A DNA stretch of 64,000 bases from contig NZ_JACOMF010000015.1 in NCBI RefSeq assembly GCF_014283215.1, forward strand, positions 1 to 64,000, given 5' to 3'. The position numbers were made by a program, and so were the translations under genes. Below the pieces are notes generated by a model that saw only the letters and a list, made by a program, of their open reading frames with translations, had not been told where the DNA came from and ran no database searches. This document shows positions 36,218 through 45,484 of the stretch, piece after piece (position 1 is the stretch's first letter; every line of letters starts with the position of its first letter). The DNA comes from Siccirubricoccus deserti (GTDB lineage: Bacteria; Pseudomonadota; Alphaproteobacteria; Acetobacterales; Acetobacteraceae).

Positions 36218-36877
36218 CTACTCGCGGTGCAGCTCCGCCTCCGTGCGGGCCTGCAATTCCTCGAAGCTGAGGCCGGGGATGATGTCGATCACCACGAATC
36301 CCTTCGGCGTCACATCCAGCACCGCAAGGCTGGTGTAGACCCGGCTGACGCAGGCGGCCGCGGTCAGCGGATAGGTACAGCGCCGGAGGATGCGGGCGCG
36401 GCCGTCCTTCGTCGTATGCTCCATCGTCACCCAGACCCGCTTGGCGCCCACCGCGAGGTCCATCGCCCCACCAATCTGCCGCCCGGCCTCGGTGGCGGAT
36501 TGCGCCCAGTTCGCCAGGTCGCCGTTCTCCGCCACCTGGAAGCCGCCGAGGACGCAGAGGTCGAGATGCCCGCCGCGGACGATGGCGAAGCTGTCGGCAT
36601 GGTGGACGAAGCTGGCGCCGGTGCGCAGGCTGACCCGCTGGGTGCTGGCATTGACCAGCCAGGGATTCTCCTTGTGCGGCTCCGGCGCCGGGCCCATGCC
36701 GAGGATGCCGTTCTCGGAATGCAGCACCACCTCGCGCTCCGGCGGGATGTGGTTGGCGATCAGGGTCGGCACGCCGATGCCGAGGTTGACGTACCAGCCT
36801 TCCGGGATGTCGCGCGCGGCACGGGCGGCCATGCCGCTGCGGCCGAGCGGCTTGTGGCCGGATGCAGTGTCGTTCAT
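36218..36877 (-). CDS. 3-oxoacid CoA-transferase, subunit B
   Basis: 219 residues from ATG 36877. It has the beta-subunit landmarks NLGIGVPTLIANHIP and the catalytic glutamate in SENGILGMGP, then GGHLDLCVLGGFQV. With subunit A (encoded 13 bases upstream) it moves CoA from succinyl-CoA to acetoacetate, 3-oxoadipate or a related 3-oxo acid. Which acid cannot be told; the PcaIJ and ScoAB groups look alike at this level. Confidence 0.92.
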   Translation of the reverse strand: MNDTASGHKPLGRSGMAARAARDIPEGWYVNLGIGVPTLIANHIPPEREVVLHSENGILGMGPAPEPHKENPWLVNASTQRVSLRTGASFVHHADSFAIVRGGHLDLCVLGGFQVAENGDLANWAQSATEAGRQIGGAMDLAVGAKRVWVTMEHTTKDGRARILRRCTYPLTAAACVSRVYTSLAVLDVTPKGFVVIDIIPGLSFEELQARTEAELHRE

Positions 36878-36890
36878 CGCGAATCCTCCC

Positions 36891-37589
36891 TCAGCGCGGC
36901 AGCTGCGGATCGCCGGCCGCGACATGCAGCACGCGATCGACGAAGATGCCCGGGGTGACGATCTCATTGGCCGACAGCTGGCCGAGGTCGCAGATGTGGT
37001 GCGTCTGCACGATGGTCAGCTGGCCGGCCATCGCCATGATCGGGTTGAAGTTGCGGCTGCTGTCGCGGAACACGAGGTTGCCCCAGCGGTCGGCCATCCA
37101 GGCATCGACCAGCGCCACGTCGCCGGGCAGCGCCAGTTCCAGGATGCAGGGGCGGCCGTTGTACTCGCGCGCCTCCTTGCCCTCGGCGATCAGCGTGCCG
37201 GCGCCGGTCGGGGTGAAGAAGGCCGGCACCCCGGCACCGGCGGCACGGATGCGCTCGGCCAGCGTGCCCTGCGGCACCACCTCCGCTGTCATGCGGCCGT
37301 CGCGCACCGCCTCGCCGGCAATGCTGGTGGCGCGGATGAAGCTCGTGATCACCTTGCGCACCCGGCCAAGCTCGACCAGCCGAGCGACGCCGGTCGTCGG
37401 ATCGCCCGGCTTGTGCACCCGGCCGGCGGAGTTCACCACCAGGGTCAGGTCGGTGGCGCCCTGCTCGATCAGCCCGTCCAGCAGCGCGTTCGGCGCGCCG
37501 ACATCGCCGAAGCCGGCGATGAGCACGGTCGAGCCGTCACGGATGCCATTCATGGCCTCCGCCATGGAGCGCACGAATTTGTCGATCAT
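36891..37589 (-). CDS. 3-oxoacid CoA-transferase, subunit A
   Basis: 232 residues opening MIDKFVRSMAEAMNGIRDGS, with the glycine-rich LIAGFGDVGAPNALLDGL and DLTLVVNSAG typical of the alpha subunit. It is the first gene of the two-gene operon and is divergent from the tandem luciferase-like monooxygenases across a 200-base gap, so the two units may be co-regulated. Confidence 0.92.
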   Translation of the reverse strand: MIDKFVRSMAEAMNGIRDGSTVLIAGFGDVGAPNALLDGLIEQGATDLTLVVNSAGRVHKPGDPTTGVARLVELGRVRKVITSFIRATSIAGEAVRDGRMTAEVVPQGTLAERIRAAGAGVPAFFTPTGAGTLIAEGKEAREYNGRPCILELALPGDVALVDAWMADRWGNLVFRDSSRNFNPIMAMAGQLTIVQTHHICDLGQLSANEIVTPGIFVDRVLHVAAGDPQLPR

Positions 37590-37789
37590 CCCGCGGGTGT
37601 CCTCCCCTCCGTTGCGGTCGCAGCCCGAGATCCTGCGACGGCTCCGGCACTGATGCGGCGGAGACTAGGCGCGGAAGCGGCAGCCGCGCCAGAGCGGTTG
37701 GCCATTTCGTTGTCGCCTTGCGCGCGGCGACGTGACGTGTTGCGCTGCATCAACATGCCCCGGCCGGTGGGGCTTGCAGGAGGCACCGC

Positions 37790-39121
37790 ATGAGCGCCCG
37801 CAGGCAGATCAGTCTCGGTCTTTCGATGCGTTACCTCGGCTACCACGCCGCCGCCTGGCGCCACCCTTCGGCCGATCCCGCCGCGGCGTCGAAGTACTGC
37901 CATTTCCTGCGCATCGCCCAGACCGCGGAGGCGGCGAAATTCGACATGGTGTTCCTGGCCGACGGCATCGGCCTGCGCACCAAGGACGAGCCGCCGGGCG
38001 CGCTCTGCCGCTCGCACCAGACCGCCGAGCTGGAACCGCTGACGTTGCTCTCCGCGCTGGCGCCCATGACCAGGCACATCGGCCTGGTTGCCACCGCCTC
38101 CACCACCTACAACGAGCCCTTCCACATTGCCCGCAAATGGGCCTCGCTCGATCACATCAGCGGCGGCCGCGCCGGCTGGAACATCGTGACCTCCTGGTCC
38201 GAGGCCGAGGCATGGAACTTCAACCGCGACAGGCACATGGACCACGAGACGCGCTACGAGCGCGCCGGCGAGTTCGTCGAGGTGGTGAAGGGGCTGTGGG
38301 ACAGCTGGGAAGCCGATGCCATGCTGCACGACAAATCCAGCGGGCTGTTCTTCGACCAAGCGAAGCTGCATGTGCTCGGCCACCAGGGCAAGCACTTCAA
38401 GGTGCGCGGGCCGTTGACCGTGAAGCGGACGCCGCAGGGCAGGCCGGTCCTGGTGCAGGCCGGTGCCTCCGACCAGGGGCTTGAGATCGCCGCGCGCAGT
38501 GCCGAGGTGGTCTATTCCGCGGCGCATCACCTGGATGCGGCGCGCGCCTATTACGCCGACCTGAAGTCGCGCCTGGCAAAATACGGGCGGGAGCCGGAGC
38601 ATCTGAAGATCATGCCCGGCATCACCCTCTTCATCGGCCGCACCGAGGCCGAGGCGCGGGAGAAATTCGACCTGCTGAACGCACTGGTCGCGCCGGAGAT
38701 CGGCCTCTCCTACCTCTATGGCCAGATGGGCGACCTCTCGGGCCATGATCTCGACGGCCCGGTGCCGGAGCCGCCCAATCCGCTGGTCAAGAGCATGGCG
38801 CGCAACCTGCTGGCCCTGGCGCGGCGCGACAGCCTGACCATCCGCGAGCTCTACACCACCATCGCCGCCGGCTTCGGCGGCCGGGTGCTGGTCGGCACGC
38901 CGGAGCAGATCGTCGATGACATGGAGGAATGGGTGGTGGCCGGCGCCGCGGACGGCTTCAATATCTGCCCGCCGGTGCTGCCGCTCGGTCTCGATGAATT
39001 CGTCGAGCTGGTGATCCCGGAGTTGCGCCGGCGCGGCATGTTCCGCACCGAATACGCCGGGCCGACATTGCGGGAGAATCTCGGCGTGCCGATGCCGCCC
39101 AACCGCTACACTGCGACCTGA
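37790..39121 (+). CDS. Luciferase-like flavin monooxygenase (NtaA/SnaA/DszA type), copy 1
   Basis: 443-residue TIM-barrel enzyme using FMNH2 supplied by a separate reductase. The family landmarks are GYHAAAWRHP, FDMVFLADGIG, TASTTYNEPFHIARKW, GRAGWNIVTSW and QAGASDQG. The NtaA/SnaA/DszA subgroup oxidises chelators such as nitrilotriacetate or EDTA, sulfones, or antibiotics. AGGAGG stands just before the ATG. It is followed by a full-length paralogue; no flavin reductase gene is nearby. Confidence 0.92.
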   Translation: MSARRQISLGLSMRYLGYHAAAWRHPSADPAAASKYCHFLRIAQTAEAAKFDMVFLADGIGLRTKDEPPGALCRSHQTAELEPLTLLSALAPMTRHIGLVATASTTYNEPFHIARKWASLDHISGGRAGWNIVTSWSEAEAWNFNRDRHMDHETRYERAGEFVEVVKGLWDSWEADAMLHDKSSGLFFDQAKLHVLGHQGKHFKVRGPLTVKRTPQGRPVLVQAGASDQGLEIAARSAEVVYSAAHHLDAARAYYADLKSRLAKYGREPEHLKIMPGITLFIGRTEAEAREKFDLLNALVAPEIGLSYLYGQMGDLSGHDLDGPVPEPPNPLVKSMARNLLALARRDSLTIRELYTTIAAGFGGRVLVGTPEQIVDDMEEWVVAGAADGFNICPPVLPLGLDEFVELVIPELRRRGMFRTEYAGPTLRENLGVPMPPNRYTAT

Positions 39122-39155
39122 GGCATCCGGCCAGGACCAGCGAGGAGGCACCGTC

Positions 39156-40502
39156 ATGACGGCAGGAAGGATGATGCGGCTCGGCATGTCGCTGCGGGGC
39201 CTCGGCTACCACATCGCTGCCTGGCGCCACCCGCAGGTGCCGGCGGACGGCACGCTGCGCTTCGATCATTACCTGCGCAATGCCCGCGCGGCGGAACGCG
39301 GGCTGTTCGACATGATTTTCTTCGCCGATGGCATCGGCATCCGCGAGAAGGATGAGCCGCGCGGCTCCCTCGCCCGCTCAGGCTACGAGATCGTCGAGCT
39401 GGAGCCGATGACCTTGCTGCCGGCGCTGGCGGCGCTGACCCGGAACATCGGCCTCGTCACCACCGCCTCCACCACCTACAACGAGCCCTATCACGTCGCC
39501 CGCAAATTCGCGACGCTCGACATCATCAGCGACGGCCGCGCCGGCTGGAACATCGTCACCAGCTGGTCGGAGGCGGAGGCGCGCAACTTCAACCGCGACA
39601 GCCACCTGGACTACGACATGCGCTATGGGCGCGCGGCGGAGTTCGTCGAGGTGGTGACGGGGCTGTGGGACAGCTGGGAGGCGGACGCCTTCCCTTACGA
39701 CAAGGCGGGCGGGCTGTTCTACGATGAGCGGCGGATGCATGTGCTCGACCACCAGGGCCGGCATTTCAAGGTGCGTGGCCCGCTGAACGTCGCCGCCATG
39801 CCGCAGGGCAGGCCGATCCTGGTGCAGGCCGGCGCCTCCGAACAGGGGCGGGAGATCGCCGCGGCGACCGCCGATGTGGTCTATGCCGCGCAGGACAGCA
39901 TGCAGGCGGCACAGGCCTATTACGCCGATCTGAAGGGCCGCATGGCGCGCTATGGCCGCGACCCGGATCACCTGAAGATCCTGCCCGGCGTCCGCACCGT
40001 GGTCGGCCGAACCCGGGCGGAGGCGCAGGCGAAATTCGACGAGCTGCAATCGCTGGTCGACCCGCTGGTCGGCCTCGCCCGGGTGTTCAACGCCCTCGGC
40101 GACCTCAGCGGCCATGATGTCGACGGGCCGGTGCCGGAGCCGGTGATCGAGCCGCAGATGCGCAGCAGCGTCGAGCGCATCCTGGCCCGTGCGCGGCGCG
40201 ACAACCTCACCATCCGCCAGCTCTACACCCAGCTCACCGCCGGCGGCTTCATCCTGATCGGCACCGCGGCGGATATCGTCGACGTCCTGCAGGAATGGTT
40301 CGAGGCCGGCGCCTGCGACGGCTTCAACGTGCTGCCGACGCATCTTCCGGTGGCCTGCGAGGATTTCGTCGAGCACATCACCCCGGAACTGCAGCGCCGC
40401 GGCCTGTTCCGCACGGCGTATGAAGGTCGCACCTTGCGGGAGAATCTTGGCCTGCCGCCGCATGTGAACCGCCACACCGCGGCCCGGCGGGCCGTGGAGT
40501 AG
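39156..40502 (+). CDS. Luciferase-like flavin monooxygenase (NtaA/SnaA/DszA type), copy 2
   Basis: 448 residues, aligned motif for motif with the gene just upstream (GYHIAAWRHP, FDMIFFADGIG, TASTTYNEPYHVARKF, GRAGWNIVTSW, QAGASEQG). Even the leader AGGAGGCACCG is shared. The two arose by tandem duplication and have since diverged throughout, so different substrates or a heteromeric enzyme are possible. It lies 34 bases downstream of copy 1 in the same operon. Confidence 0.92.
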   Translation: MTAGRMMRLGMSLRGLGYHIAAWRHPQVPADGTLRFDHYLRNARAAERGLFDMIFFADGIGIREKDEPRGSLARSGYEIVELEPMTLLPALAALTRNIGLVTTASTTYNEPYHVARKFATLDIISDGRAGWNIVTSWSEAEARNFNRDSHLDYDMRYGRAAEFVEVVTGLWDSWEADAFPYDKAGGLFYDERRMHVLDHQGRHFKVRGPLNVAAMPQGRPILVQAGASEQGREIAAATADVVYAAQDSMQAAQAYYADLKGRMARYGRDPDHLKILPGVRTVVGRTRAEAQAKFDELQSLVDPLVGLARVFNALGDLSGHDVDGPVPEPVIEPQMRSSVERILARARRDNLTIRQLYTQLTAGGFILIGTAADIVDVLQEWFEAGACDGFNVLPTHLPVACEDFVEHITPELQRRGLFRTAYEGRTLRENLGLPPHVNRHTAARRAVE

Positions 40503-40658
40503 CGCAATACCCAGGATCGCCGGCATCGAGATCATCCCGGCCGAGCGCACCATGGCGGTTGCCTCCCGCGGGATCGTGCCGAAGCGCGGCGGTACCGTCC
40601 GGCCTCGCACCGGTGAAGGGATCAGGGACATCGGCGAGGCCCGAGGGCCGGCGGCGAC

Positions 40659-40879
40659 CTTCATCGGGCTGATCCTGGGGCGGTGGCGGTGATCGAAGCG
40701 CTGCTCTCGCTGCCCGGCCTCGGGCGGTTGATCCTCCCGGCATTCAGCAGAACGGCTATCGAGCGGTGCAGGGTACCCTGCTTTTCGTGGTGCAGGTCGC
40801 GACCGCCATCACCACCGCTGGCTACGCCTGCCACCTGCCCTGGGACGGGCTGGCGCCGGGCCGCTGGTGGCACGGCTGA
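40659..40879 (+). pseudogene. Remnant of a DppB-like ABC permease, frameshifted
   Basis: Piecing frames together gives FIGLILG, then a shift into AVAVIEALLSLPGLGRLIL. A second shift near 40740 leads into IQQNGYRAVQGTLLFVVQVAT and a stop at 40877. The order PGLGRL ... QQ-x-x-Y-x-x-VQG-x-L-L-F is the C-terminal end of dipeptide/oligopeptide (DppB/GsiC) permeases. Only this end survives; nothing of its operon partners is seen. The sense direction matches the upstream monooxygenase genes. Confidence 0.7.
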
Positions 40880-40968
40880 TCGGCCGGCACCGGGGATTTC
40901 ACGCCGGAACCGCGTTGTTCCGGCGCCCCGGCTTCGGGCTGGCCGCCTCCGGCCAGCCCGCCTGGCGT

Positions 40969-41949
40969 TCAGCCCAGGGTGATCCCGGCGCTGCGCACCA
41001 CCTCGCCCCAGCGCTTGTGCTCGGCCTCGAGGTGACGGGCGAAATCCTCGGTGCTCTGCGGCGCCGGCTCGATGCTGTAATTCCGCAGCCGATCCCGCAC
41101 CTCGGTGGTGGCGAAGCCTTCCTGGATGATGTCCGAAAGCTGCTTGACGATCGGCGCCGGGGTGCCGGCCGGCGCCTGAACGCCCCACCAGATCATGGCG
41201 GAGAAGCCGGGCAGCCCCCCGGCCTCGGCCACGGTGGGCACGTCGGGCACGGAATACCAGCGTTCGGCACTGGTCACCGCCAGCAGCTTCACCTTGCCGT
41301 CCCGCGCCAACTGCGGATAGGCGGGGAGGTTGTCGTTCACGATGTCTAACCGTCCGGCCAGCAGGTCGGTCAGCAGCGGGGCGGTACCGCGATAGGGCAC
41401 GTGCTGCAGGCTCACGCCAGCGTTGCGATGGATGGATTCGCCAATTAGATGGCCGGAGGTGCCATTGCCCGGGCTGCCGAAGAGCAATTGCCCCGGCCGT
41501 GCCCGCGCCAATTCCAGCGCCTCCCGCAGCGTATTCGCCGGCAGGTCGCCGCGCGCCACCACGCAGTTCGGCGTATGGCAGGTGCGCGCCACCGGGACGA
41601 GGTCCTTCACCGGATCATAGCCGAGCCGCGGGTAAAGATGGGGCCCCATGGCGCTGGCGCTGATGGTGGAGATCAGCAGGGTGTAGCCATCCGGATCGGA
41701 TTTCGCCGCCGCCTCTGCGCCTATGTTGCCGCCCGCGCCGCCACGGTTTTCCACCACCACTGGCTGGCTGAGGCGTGCCCCGAGCACTGCTGCCGTGGTG
41801 CGACCCACCGCATCGGTCGAAGCTCCTGGCGGAAAGGGGATGATCACCCGCACCGGGCGGTTGGGCCAGGGTCCTGTCTGGGCGCGCAACAGCCCCGGCG
41901 CGGCCAGCAAGGGAAGCGCGCCCAGCAGGGCCCGACGTGGAGCGTGCAT
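40969..41949 (-). CDS. Bug-family (TctC-type) solute-binding protein
   Basis: 326 residues from ATG 41949, after CGAGGAA; 24 in-frame codons upstream would spoil the signal. A Sec signal (ALLGALPLLAAPGLL, cleavage near LRAQT) leads into WPNRPVRVIIPFPPGAS, VENRGGAGGN and PDGYTLLISTI. It binds an unknown carboxylate. The upstream gap is unusually AT-rich (41950-42000), the likely promoter. Its TctAB partners are not in the window. Confidence 0.9.
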   Translation of the reverse strand: MHAPRRALLGALPLLAAPGLLRAQTGPWPNRPVRVIIPFPPGASTDAVGRTTAAVLGARLSQPVVVENRGGAGGNIGAEAAAKSDPDGYTLLISTISASAMGPHLYPRLGYDPVKDLVPVARTCHTPNCVVARGDLPANTLREALELARARPGQLLFGSPGNGTSGHLIGESIHRNAGVSLQHVPYRGTAPLLTDLLAGRLDIVNDNLPAYPQLARDGKVKLLAVTSAERWYSVPDVPTVAEAGGLPGFSAMIWWGVQAPAGTPAPIVKQLSDIIQEGFATTEVRDRLRNYSIEPAPQSTEDFARHLEAEHKRWGEVVRSAGITLG

Positions 41950-42000
41950 ATATTCCTCGAAAATTTGGTGCTTTAATAAATAAATACGCTTTTGTGTCGC
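41950..42000 (-). promoter_or_regulatory. AT-rich leader, probable promoter of the Bug gene
   Basis: About 50 bases with runs such as TAATAAATAAATA stand out in a GC-rich window. They lie directly before the Bug start (leftward) and 120 bases before the MFS gene (rightward). Exact boxes cannot be assigned. Confidence 0.4.
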
Positions 42001-42121
42001 ATTGGCAACCCGCCGCGACACCCCGCCGGCGCGATTTCCGGCCGCCCCTTCCGGTCAGGCACCCGGGCGGGCCACACTGGCGCATGGGCGGGAACGGACG
42101 GCATGCCATGCGGAGCAGAGG

Positions 42122-43498
42122 GTGAAGGGCGGCGCGCTCTGGCGGCTGCTGCTGGTCGGCCTCGGCACGCTGGTGGTGCCGCTCGACAGCGCGCTGAACA
42201 TCGCCTTTCCGCCGATCACCGCGCATTTCGGCCTGGCGCTGCCGGATATCCAATGGCTCGTCATCGGCTATGTGCTGACCTATGGCAGCCTCATGCTGGG
42301 CATCGGCCGGCTGGGCGACATCTTCGGCCATGCGCTGGTGTTCCGCATCGGCCTCGGTTGCAGCGCCCTGGCCTACCTGCTTTGCGCCGGGGCACCGGGG
42401 TATGGCTGGCTGCTGGGCTGCCGGGTGGCGCAGGGGGTGGGGGCGGCGCTGGTCATCGGCTGCGGCCCGGCGCTGGTCACCGGGCTGTTCCCGGAAGCGC
42501 TGCGCGGCCGGGTGCTTGGGCTTTACGCGCTGATGTTCGCCGCCGGCGGGGTGCTCGGTCCCTCGCTCGGCGGGGTGCTGGTGGCGGCATGGGGCTGGCC
42601 GGCGGTGTTCTGGTTCCGCGCCCCCATCGCCCTGCTGGCGCTGCTGCTGCTGCGCGGCCTGCCGGCACCGCCACCGGCCGCGATGCGGGAGCCGTTCGAC
42701 CTGCCGGGCGCGGTGCTGCTGGCACTGGCGGTCGGCAGCCTCCTGCTGGCGGTGAACCAGGCCCGCTACCTTGCAGAGGGCGGGCTGGTGGCGCCGGCGC
42801 TGGCGGCGGTGTTCCTCGCGGCGCTGCTCGGCTTCCTCCGCCGCAGCGCCCGGGCGGCACGGCCGATCATCGCGCTGGAGCATTTCCGCCGGCCGGGCTT
42901 CGCCCGGCTGAACGCCGGGAATGCGTTGGCCAATTTGGCCGGTTTCGCGGTGCTGCTGTTCGTGCCCTACTATCTGGCCGACATCGCCAGCCTGCCTACG
43001 GCGGTGGCCGGGCTGGTGCTGGCGGCCAGCCCCTCAGGCGCCATGCTCGGTGCGGCCCTTGCAGGCTGGCTGCTGGGGCGGGTGGCGGCCTGGCCGATGG
43101 TACGCCTCGGCGTCGGGCTCAGCGCGGCAGGGCTGGCGCTGATTGCGCTCTGGGGCGCCGGCACGGCGCCGGCGCTGCTGGTGGCCTGCCTGCTGCTGCA
43201 TGGCGCCGGCCAGGGGCTGGTGCAGGTGGGCTACACCGACATCGTCACCGCCACCCTGCCGCGGCGGGACCGGGGCGTCGCCGGCAGCCTTACAATGATG
43301 ACCCGCACCCTGGGCGTGGTCAGCGCCGCCTCCCTGCTGACCCTGTGGTTCGACCGCTGGCAGGCGGCCGCCCTCGCCTCCGGCGCCGCGCCGGCCGCGG
43401 GTTTCCTGGAGGGCTTCAGCGCCGCCTTCGCCCTGGCCGCTGTGCTGTGCGGTGGGGTGCTGCTGCTGCTGGCCCGGCCCCCGCCGTCGCAGACATGA
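42122..43498 (+). CDS. MFS drug exporter, 14-span (DHA2/EmrB-like)
   Basis: The start is set at GTG 42122, which follows GGAG and opens directly into the first membrane span; the frame is open further upstream without coding character. The 458-residue product has the DHA2 opening VVPLDSALNIAFPPI, the motif A region GRLGDIFGHA, motif C-like PSLGGVLVAAWGW and about 14 hydrophobic segments. It probably expels drugs or metabolites using the proton gradient. It converges with another MFS gene, with six bases between the stops. Confidence 0.88.
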   Translation: MKGGALWRLLLVGLGTLVVPLDSALNIAFPPITAHFGLALPDIQWLVIGYVLTYGSLMLGIGRLGDIFGHALVFRIGLGCSALAYLLCAGAPGYGWLLGCRVAQGVGAALVIGCGPALVTGLFPEALRGRVLGLYALMFAAGGVLGPSLGGVLVAAWGWPAVFWFRAPIALLALLLLRGLPAPPPAAMREPFDLPGAVLLALAVGSLLLAVNQARYLAEGGLVAPALAAVFLAALLGFLRRSARAARPIIALEHFRRPGFARLNAGNALANLAGFAVLLFVPYYLADIASLPTAVAGLVLAASPSGAMLGAALAGWLLGRVAAWPMVRLGVGLSAAGLALIALWGAGTAPALLVACLLLHGAGQGLVQVGYTDIVTATLPRRDRGVAGSLTMMTRTLGVVSAASLLTLWFDRWQAAALASGAAPAAGFLEGFSAAFALAAVLCGGVLLLLARPPPSQT

Positions 43499-43504
43499 CG
43501 GCAC

Positions 43505-44809
43505 CTACCGCGCCTCCCCCATTCGCCACAGTGCCGCACGCCAGCGCCAGGCAATGGCGGCGGTGGCCAGCAGACCGAACCCGGCATAAAGGGTGGCGGT
43601 AGCGGCGAAGCCGAGGCGGGCGATGCCGAAGCCGGCCAGCAGCAGCCCGACCGGCAGCCCATAGATCGCCAGCATCCGCAGCCCCATGACCCGCCCCCGC
43701 AGCCCGGCCGCGGTGATCCGCAGCAGCAGCACCTGCATCGGCACCATGCAGAAGCTCTGGATGAAACCCGCCAGCAACAGCAGCACCATGCCAGCCAGTG
43801 CCGTCTCCGCCTGGGCGAAGGCCAGCAGCACCGCAAACCACAGCCCAGCCGCCAGCAGCATCACCCGCGCCGGCCGCGCCCCGACCCCGCGCAGGCTGAG
43901 CAGCAGCGAGCCGAGCAGCGCCCCGCCGGCGAAGCAGGCGACCAAGGTGCCGAGCCCAGTGCGGTCGAGGCCGTAGACATCCCGCGCCACATGCGGCAGC
44001 AACCCGCCGGACAGCGGATAGGCGGCGAAATTCGCCAGGCAGGCCAGCCACAGCGCCGCCAGCAGCGCCGGCGTCGCGCGGGCATAGGCAACACCCTCCC
44101 CCAGTTCCCGCCAGGTGGACAGCAGCGAGGCCTTCGCCCGCGCCTCGCCGGGCCGCGCCGGCTCGCGGATGCCGAAGGTCAGCAGCAGGCTCGTCAGGTA
44201 GAGCCCAACCACCACCACATAGGCCGGTCCCATGCCGAGCGCCGCGACCAGCGCGGCGCCGCTCAACGCGCCGATCACCCGGGCGGAATCCATGCTGACC
44301 CGCTCCACCCCGATGGCGCCGGCGAGCTGCGCCGGGGGCACGGTGGCAGCGATCAGCGCGTTGCGCACCCCGATGTCGGAGGGCCGGACCAGTCCCGAAA
44401 AGGCGGCCACCACGAAGACCGCCAGCGGATTCAGCTGGCCAGTCAGCGCGAGCACGGCGAGGCACAGCGACAGCAGCACATAGGCCGCCCGCATGGCGGA
44501 GAGCACGGTCCGATGCCCCAGCCGGTCACCGGCCACGCCGAACAGCGGCGAAATCAAGGTGCCGGTGAATTGCAGCGAGCCGAAGGCGGTCAGCCACACC
44601 ACCGAGCCGGTCTCGATCAGCACGTACCAGCCGAGCACCAGCGTCTCCATCTCGAAGGCCCAGGAGACCGCGAGGTCGGCCGGCCATTGGAAGCGGAAGC
44701 TGCGCTGGCTGAAGGGAGAGCTGCGTCCGGCGGTTGGCGCCGGGCGGTCGGCGGCATAGGCCAGAACCGATGGATCGGCGCGAATTGCCTTGGGGTCCGG
44801 CCCGCTCAT
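43505..44809 (-). CDS. MFS transporter, EntS/MFS_3 type
   Basis: 434 residues from ATG 44809, with about 12 membrane spans. FRFQWPADLAVSWAFEMETL, the motif A-like GVAGDRLGHRTVL and VRPSDIGVRNALIAATVP are typical of the EntS-like branch (enterobactin or macrolide export). The start has only a weak ribosome site, and in-frame codons continue upstream to 44923. The remains of a monooxygenase gene lie directly upstream in the same direction. Confidence 0.85.
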   Translation of the reverse strand: MSGPDPKAIRADPSVLAYAADRPAPTAGRSSPFSQRSFRFQWPADLAVSWAFEMETLVLGWYVLIETGSVVWLTAFGSLQFTGTLISPLFGVAGDRLGHRTVLSAMRAAYVLLSLCLAVLALTGQLNPLAVFVVAAFSGLVRPSDIGVRNALIAATVPPAQLAGAIGVERVSMDSARVIGALSGAALVAALGMGPAYVVVVGLYLTSLLLTFGIREPARPGEARAKASLLSTWRELGEGVAYARATPALLAALWLACLANFAAYPLSGGLLPHVARDVYGLDRTGLGTLVACFAGGALLGSLLLSLRGVGARPARVMLLAAGLWFAVLLAFAQAETALAGMVLLLLAGFIQSFCMVPMQVLLLRITAAGLRGRVMGLRMLAIYGLPVGLLLAGFGIARLGFAATATLYAGFGLLATAAIAWRWRAALWRMGEAR

Positions 44810-44938
44810 GGCCGCGCCCTGGTCTTTGACATCCGGTTTCCTCCCCCGCGGACATGCCGCCGCAGCGTACTCCCGGCAGTATGGGGCCAAGCGGCCGTCG
44901 GAGGCGAGAGTAACGCCGGCCACCTGCCCCGGGCGGGT

Positions 44939-45300
44939 CTATTCCGCGGCCATCGGCAGGGAGGCGACATGGGCGCGGAGCTTCGGCATCACCTCCTCCG
45001 CCATTAGCTGGTAGGAGCGACGGTGCAGCGCCGGCTCATCCCACTCCTTCGCCATCAGCAGCCCGCCGAGCGGGCGAGATCGCCGACGATCTGCACCAGC
45101 CGGTCCAGCACCGTCTTCGGGCCGCCGCAGATCACGATTTCTGACAGCAGGCGCTTGATGGTCAGCACCTTGTCCGGCACCTCGGGCAAGGTCTTGAAGA
45201 TGTGCAGCAGGTGCTGTTAGTAGAAGCGCAAGGCGCTCTGCGGCCAGACCATGTATTCGTCGGCCTTGGCGTTGCTGTCCAGCACCATGATGCCGCGTGC
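44939..45300 (-). pseudogene. Luciferase-like monooxygenase C-terminal remnant
   Basis: Reading leftward, one frame gives MVLDSNAKADEYMVWPQSA, then an in-frame TAA (45217-45219). It continues IFKTLPEVPDKV...VICGGPKTVLDRLVQIVGDLA. A frameshift near 45070 leads into GLLMAKEWDEPALHRRSYQ and ends EEVMPKLRAHVASLPMAAE. This is the tail of bacterial luciferase-family monooxygenases (alkanesulfonate/long-chain type). Nothing of the catalytic N-terminal part remains. The 185 bases beyond it carry no gene. Confidence 0.75.
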
Positions 45301-45453
45301 CAAAGTCCATTTGTCACGGTCGGGCCTACGGCCGGCCCAGTGCATGGCAAGGCGCTGGCCTGAACTCGCACCAACGGCCGTTGATCGTAACTGATCGACG
45401 GTCGCCTCCGTCGTGGAGCAGCTTGCTCTGCAGCCCTTGGCTACGCGCCACTC

Positions 45454-45476
45454 GGCATGAATGGAACGTTCATGCC
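45454..45476. terminator. Hairpin beside the DUF1269 gene end
   Basis: GGCATGAA (45454-45461) pairs exactly with TTCATGCC (45469-45476) over a 7-base loop, 9 bases beyond the stop of the leftward DUF1269 gene. Confidence 0.6.
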
Positions 45477-45484
45477 AAGCGGCA

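Noticed and set aside
40505-40580. Leftward ATG with a good ribosome site reading MVRSAGMISMPAILG
   Set aside because: The frame soon runs antisense through the second luciferase-like gene and shows no family resemblance; at best a remnant.
45372-45383. Palindrome CAACGGCCGTTG
   Set aside because: A perfect 12-base palindrome, but in decayed DNA without an adjacent start and within chance expectation for this GC content.
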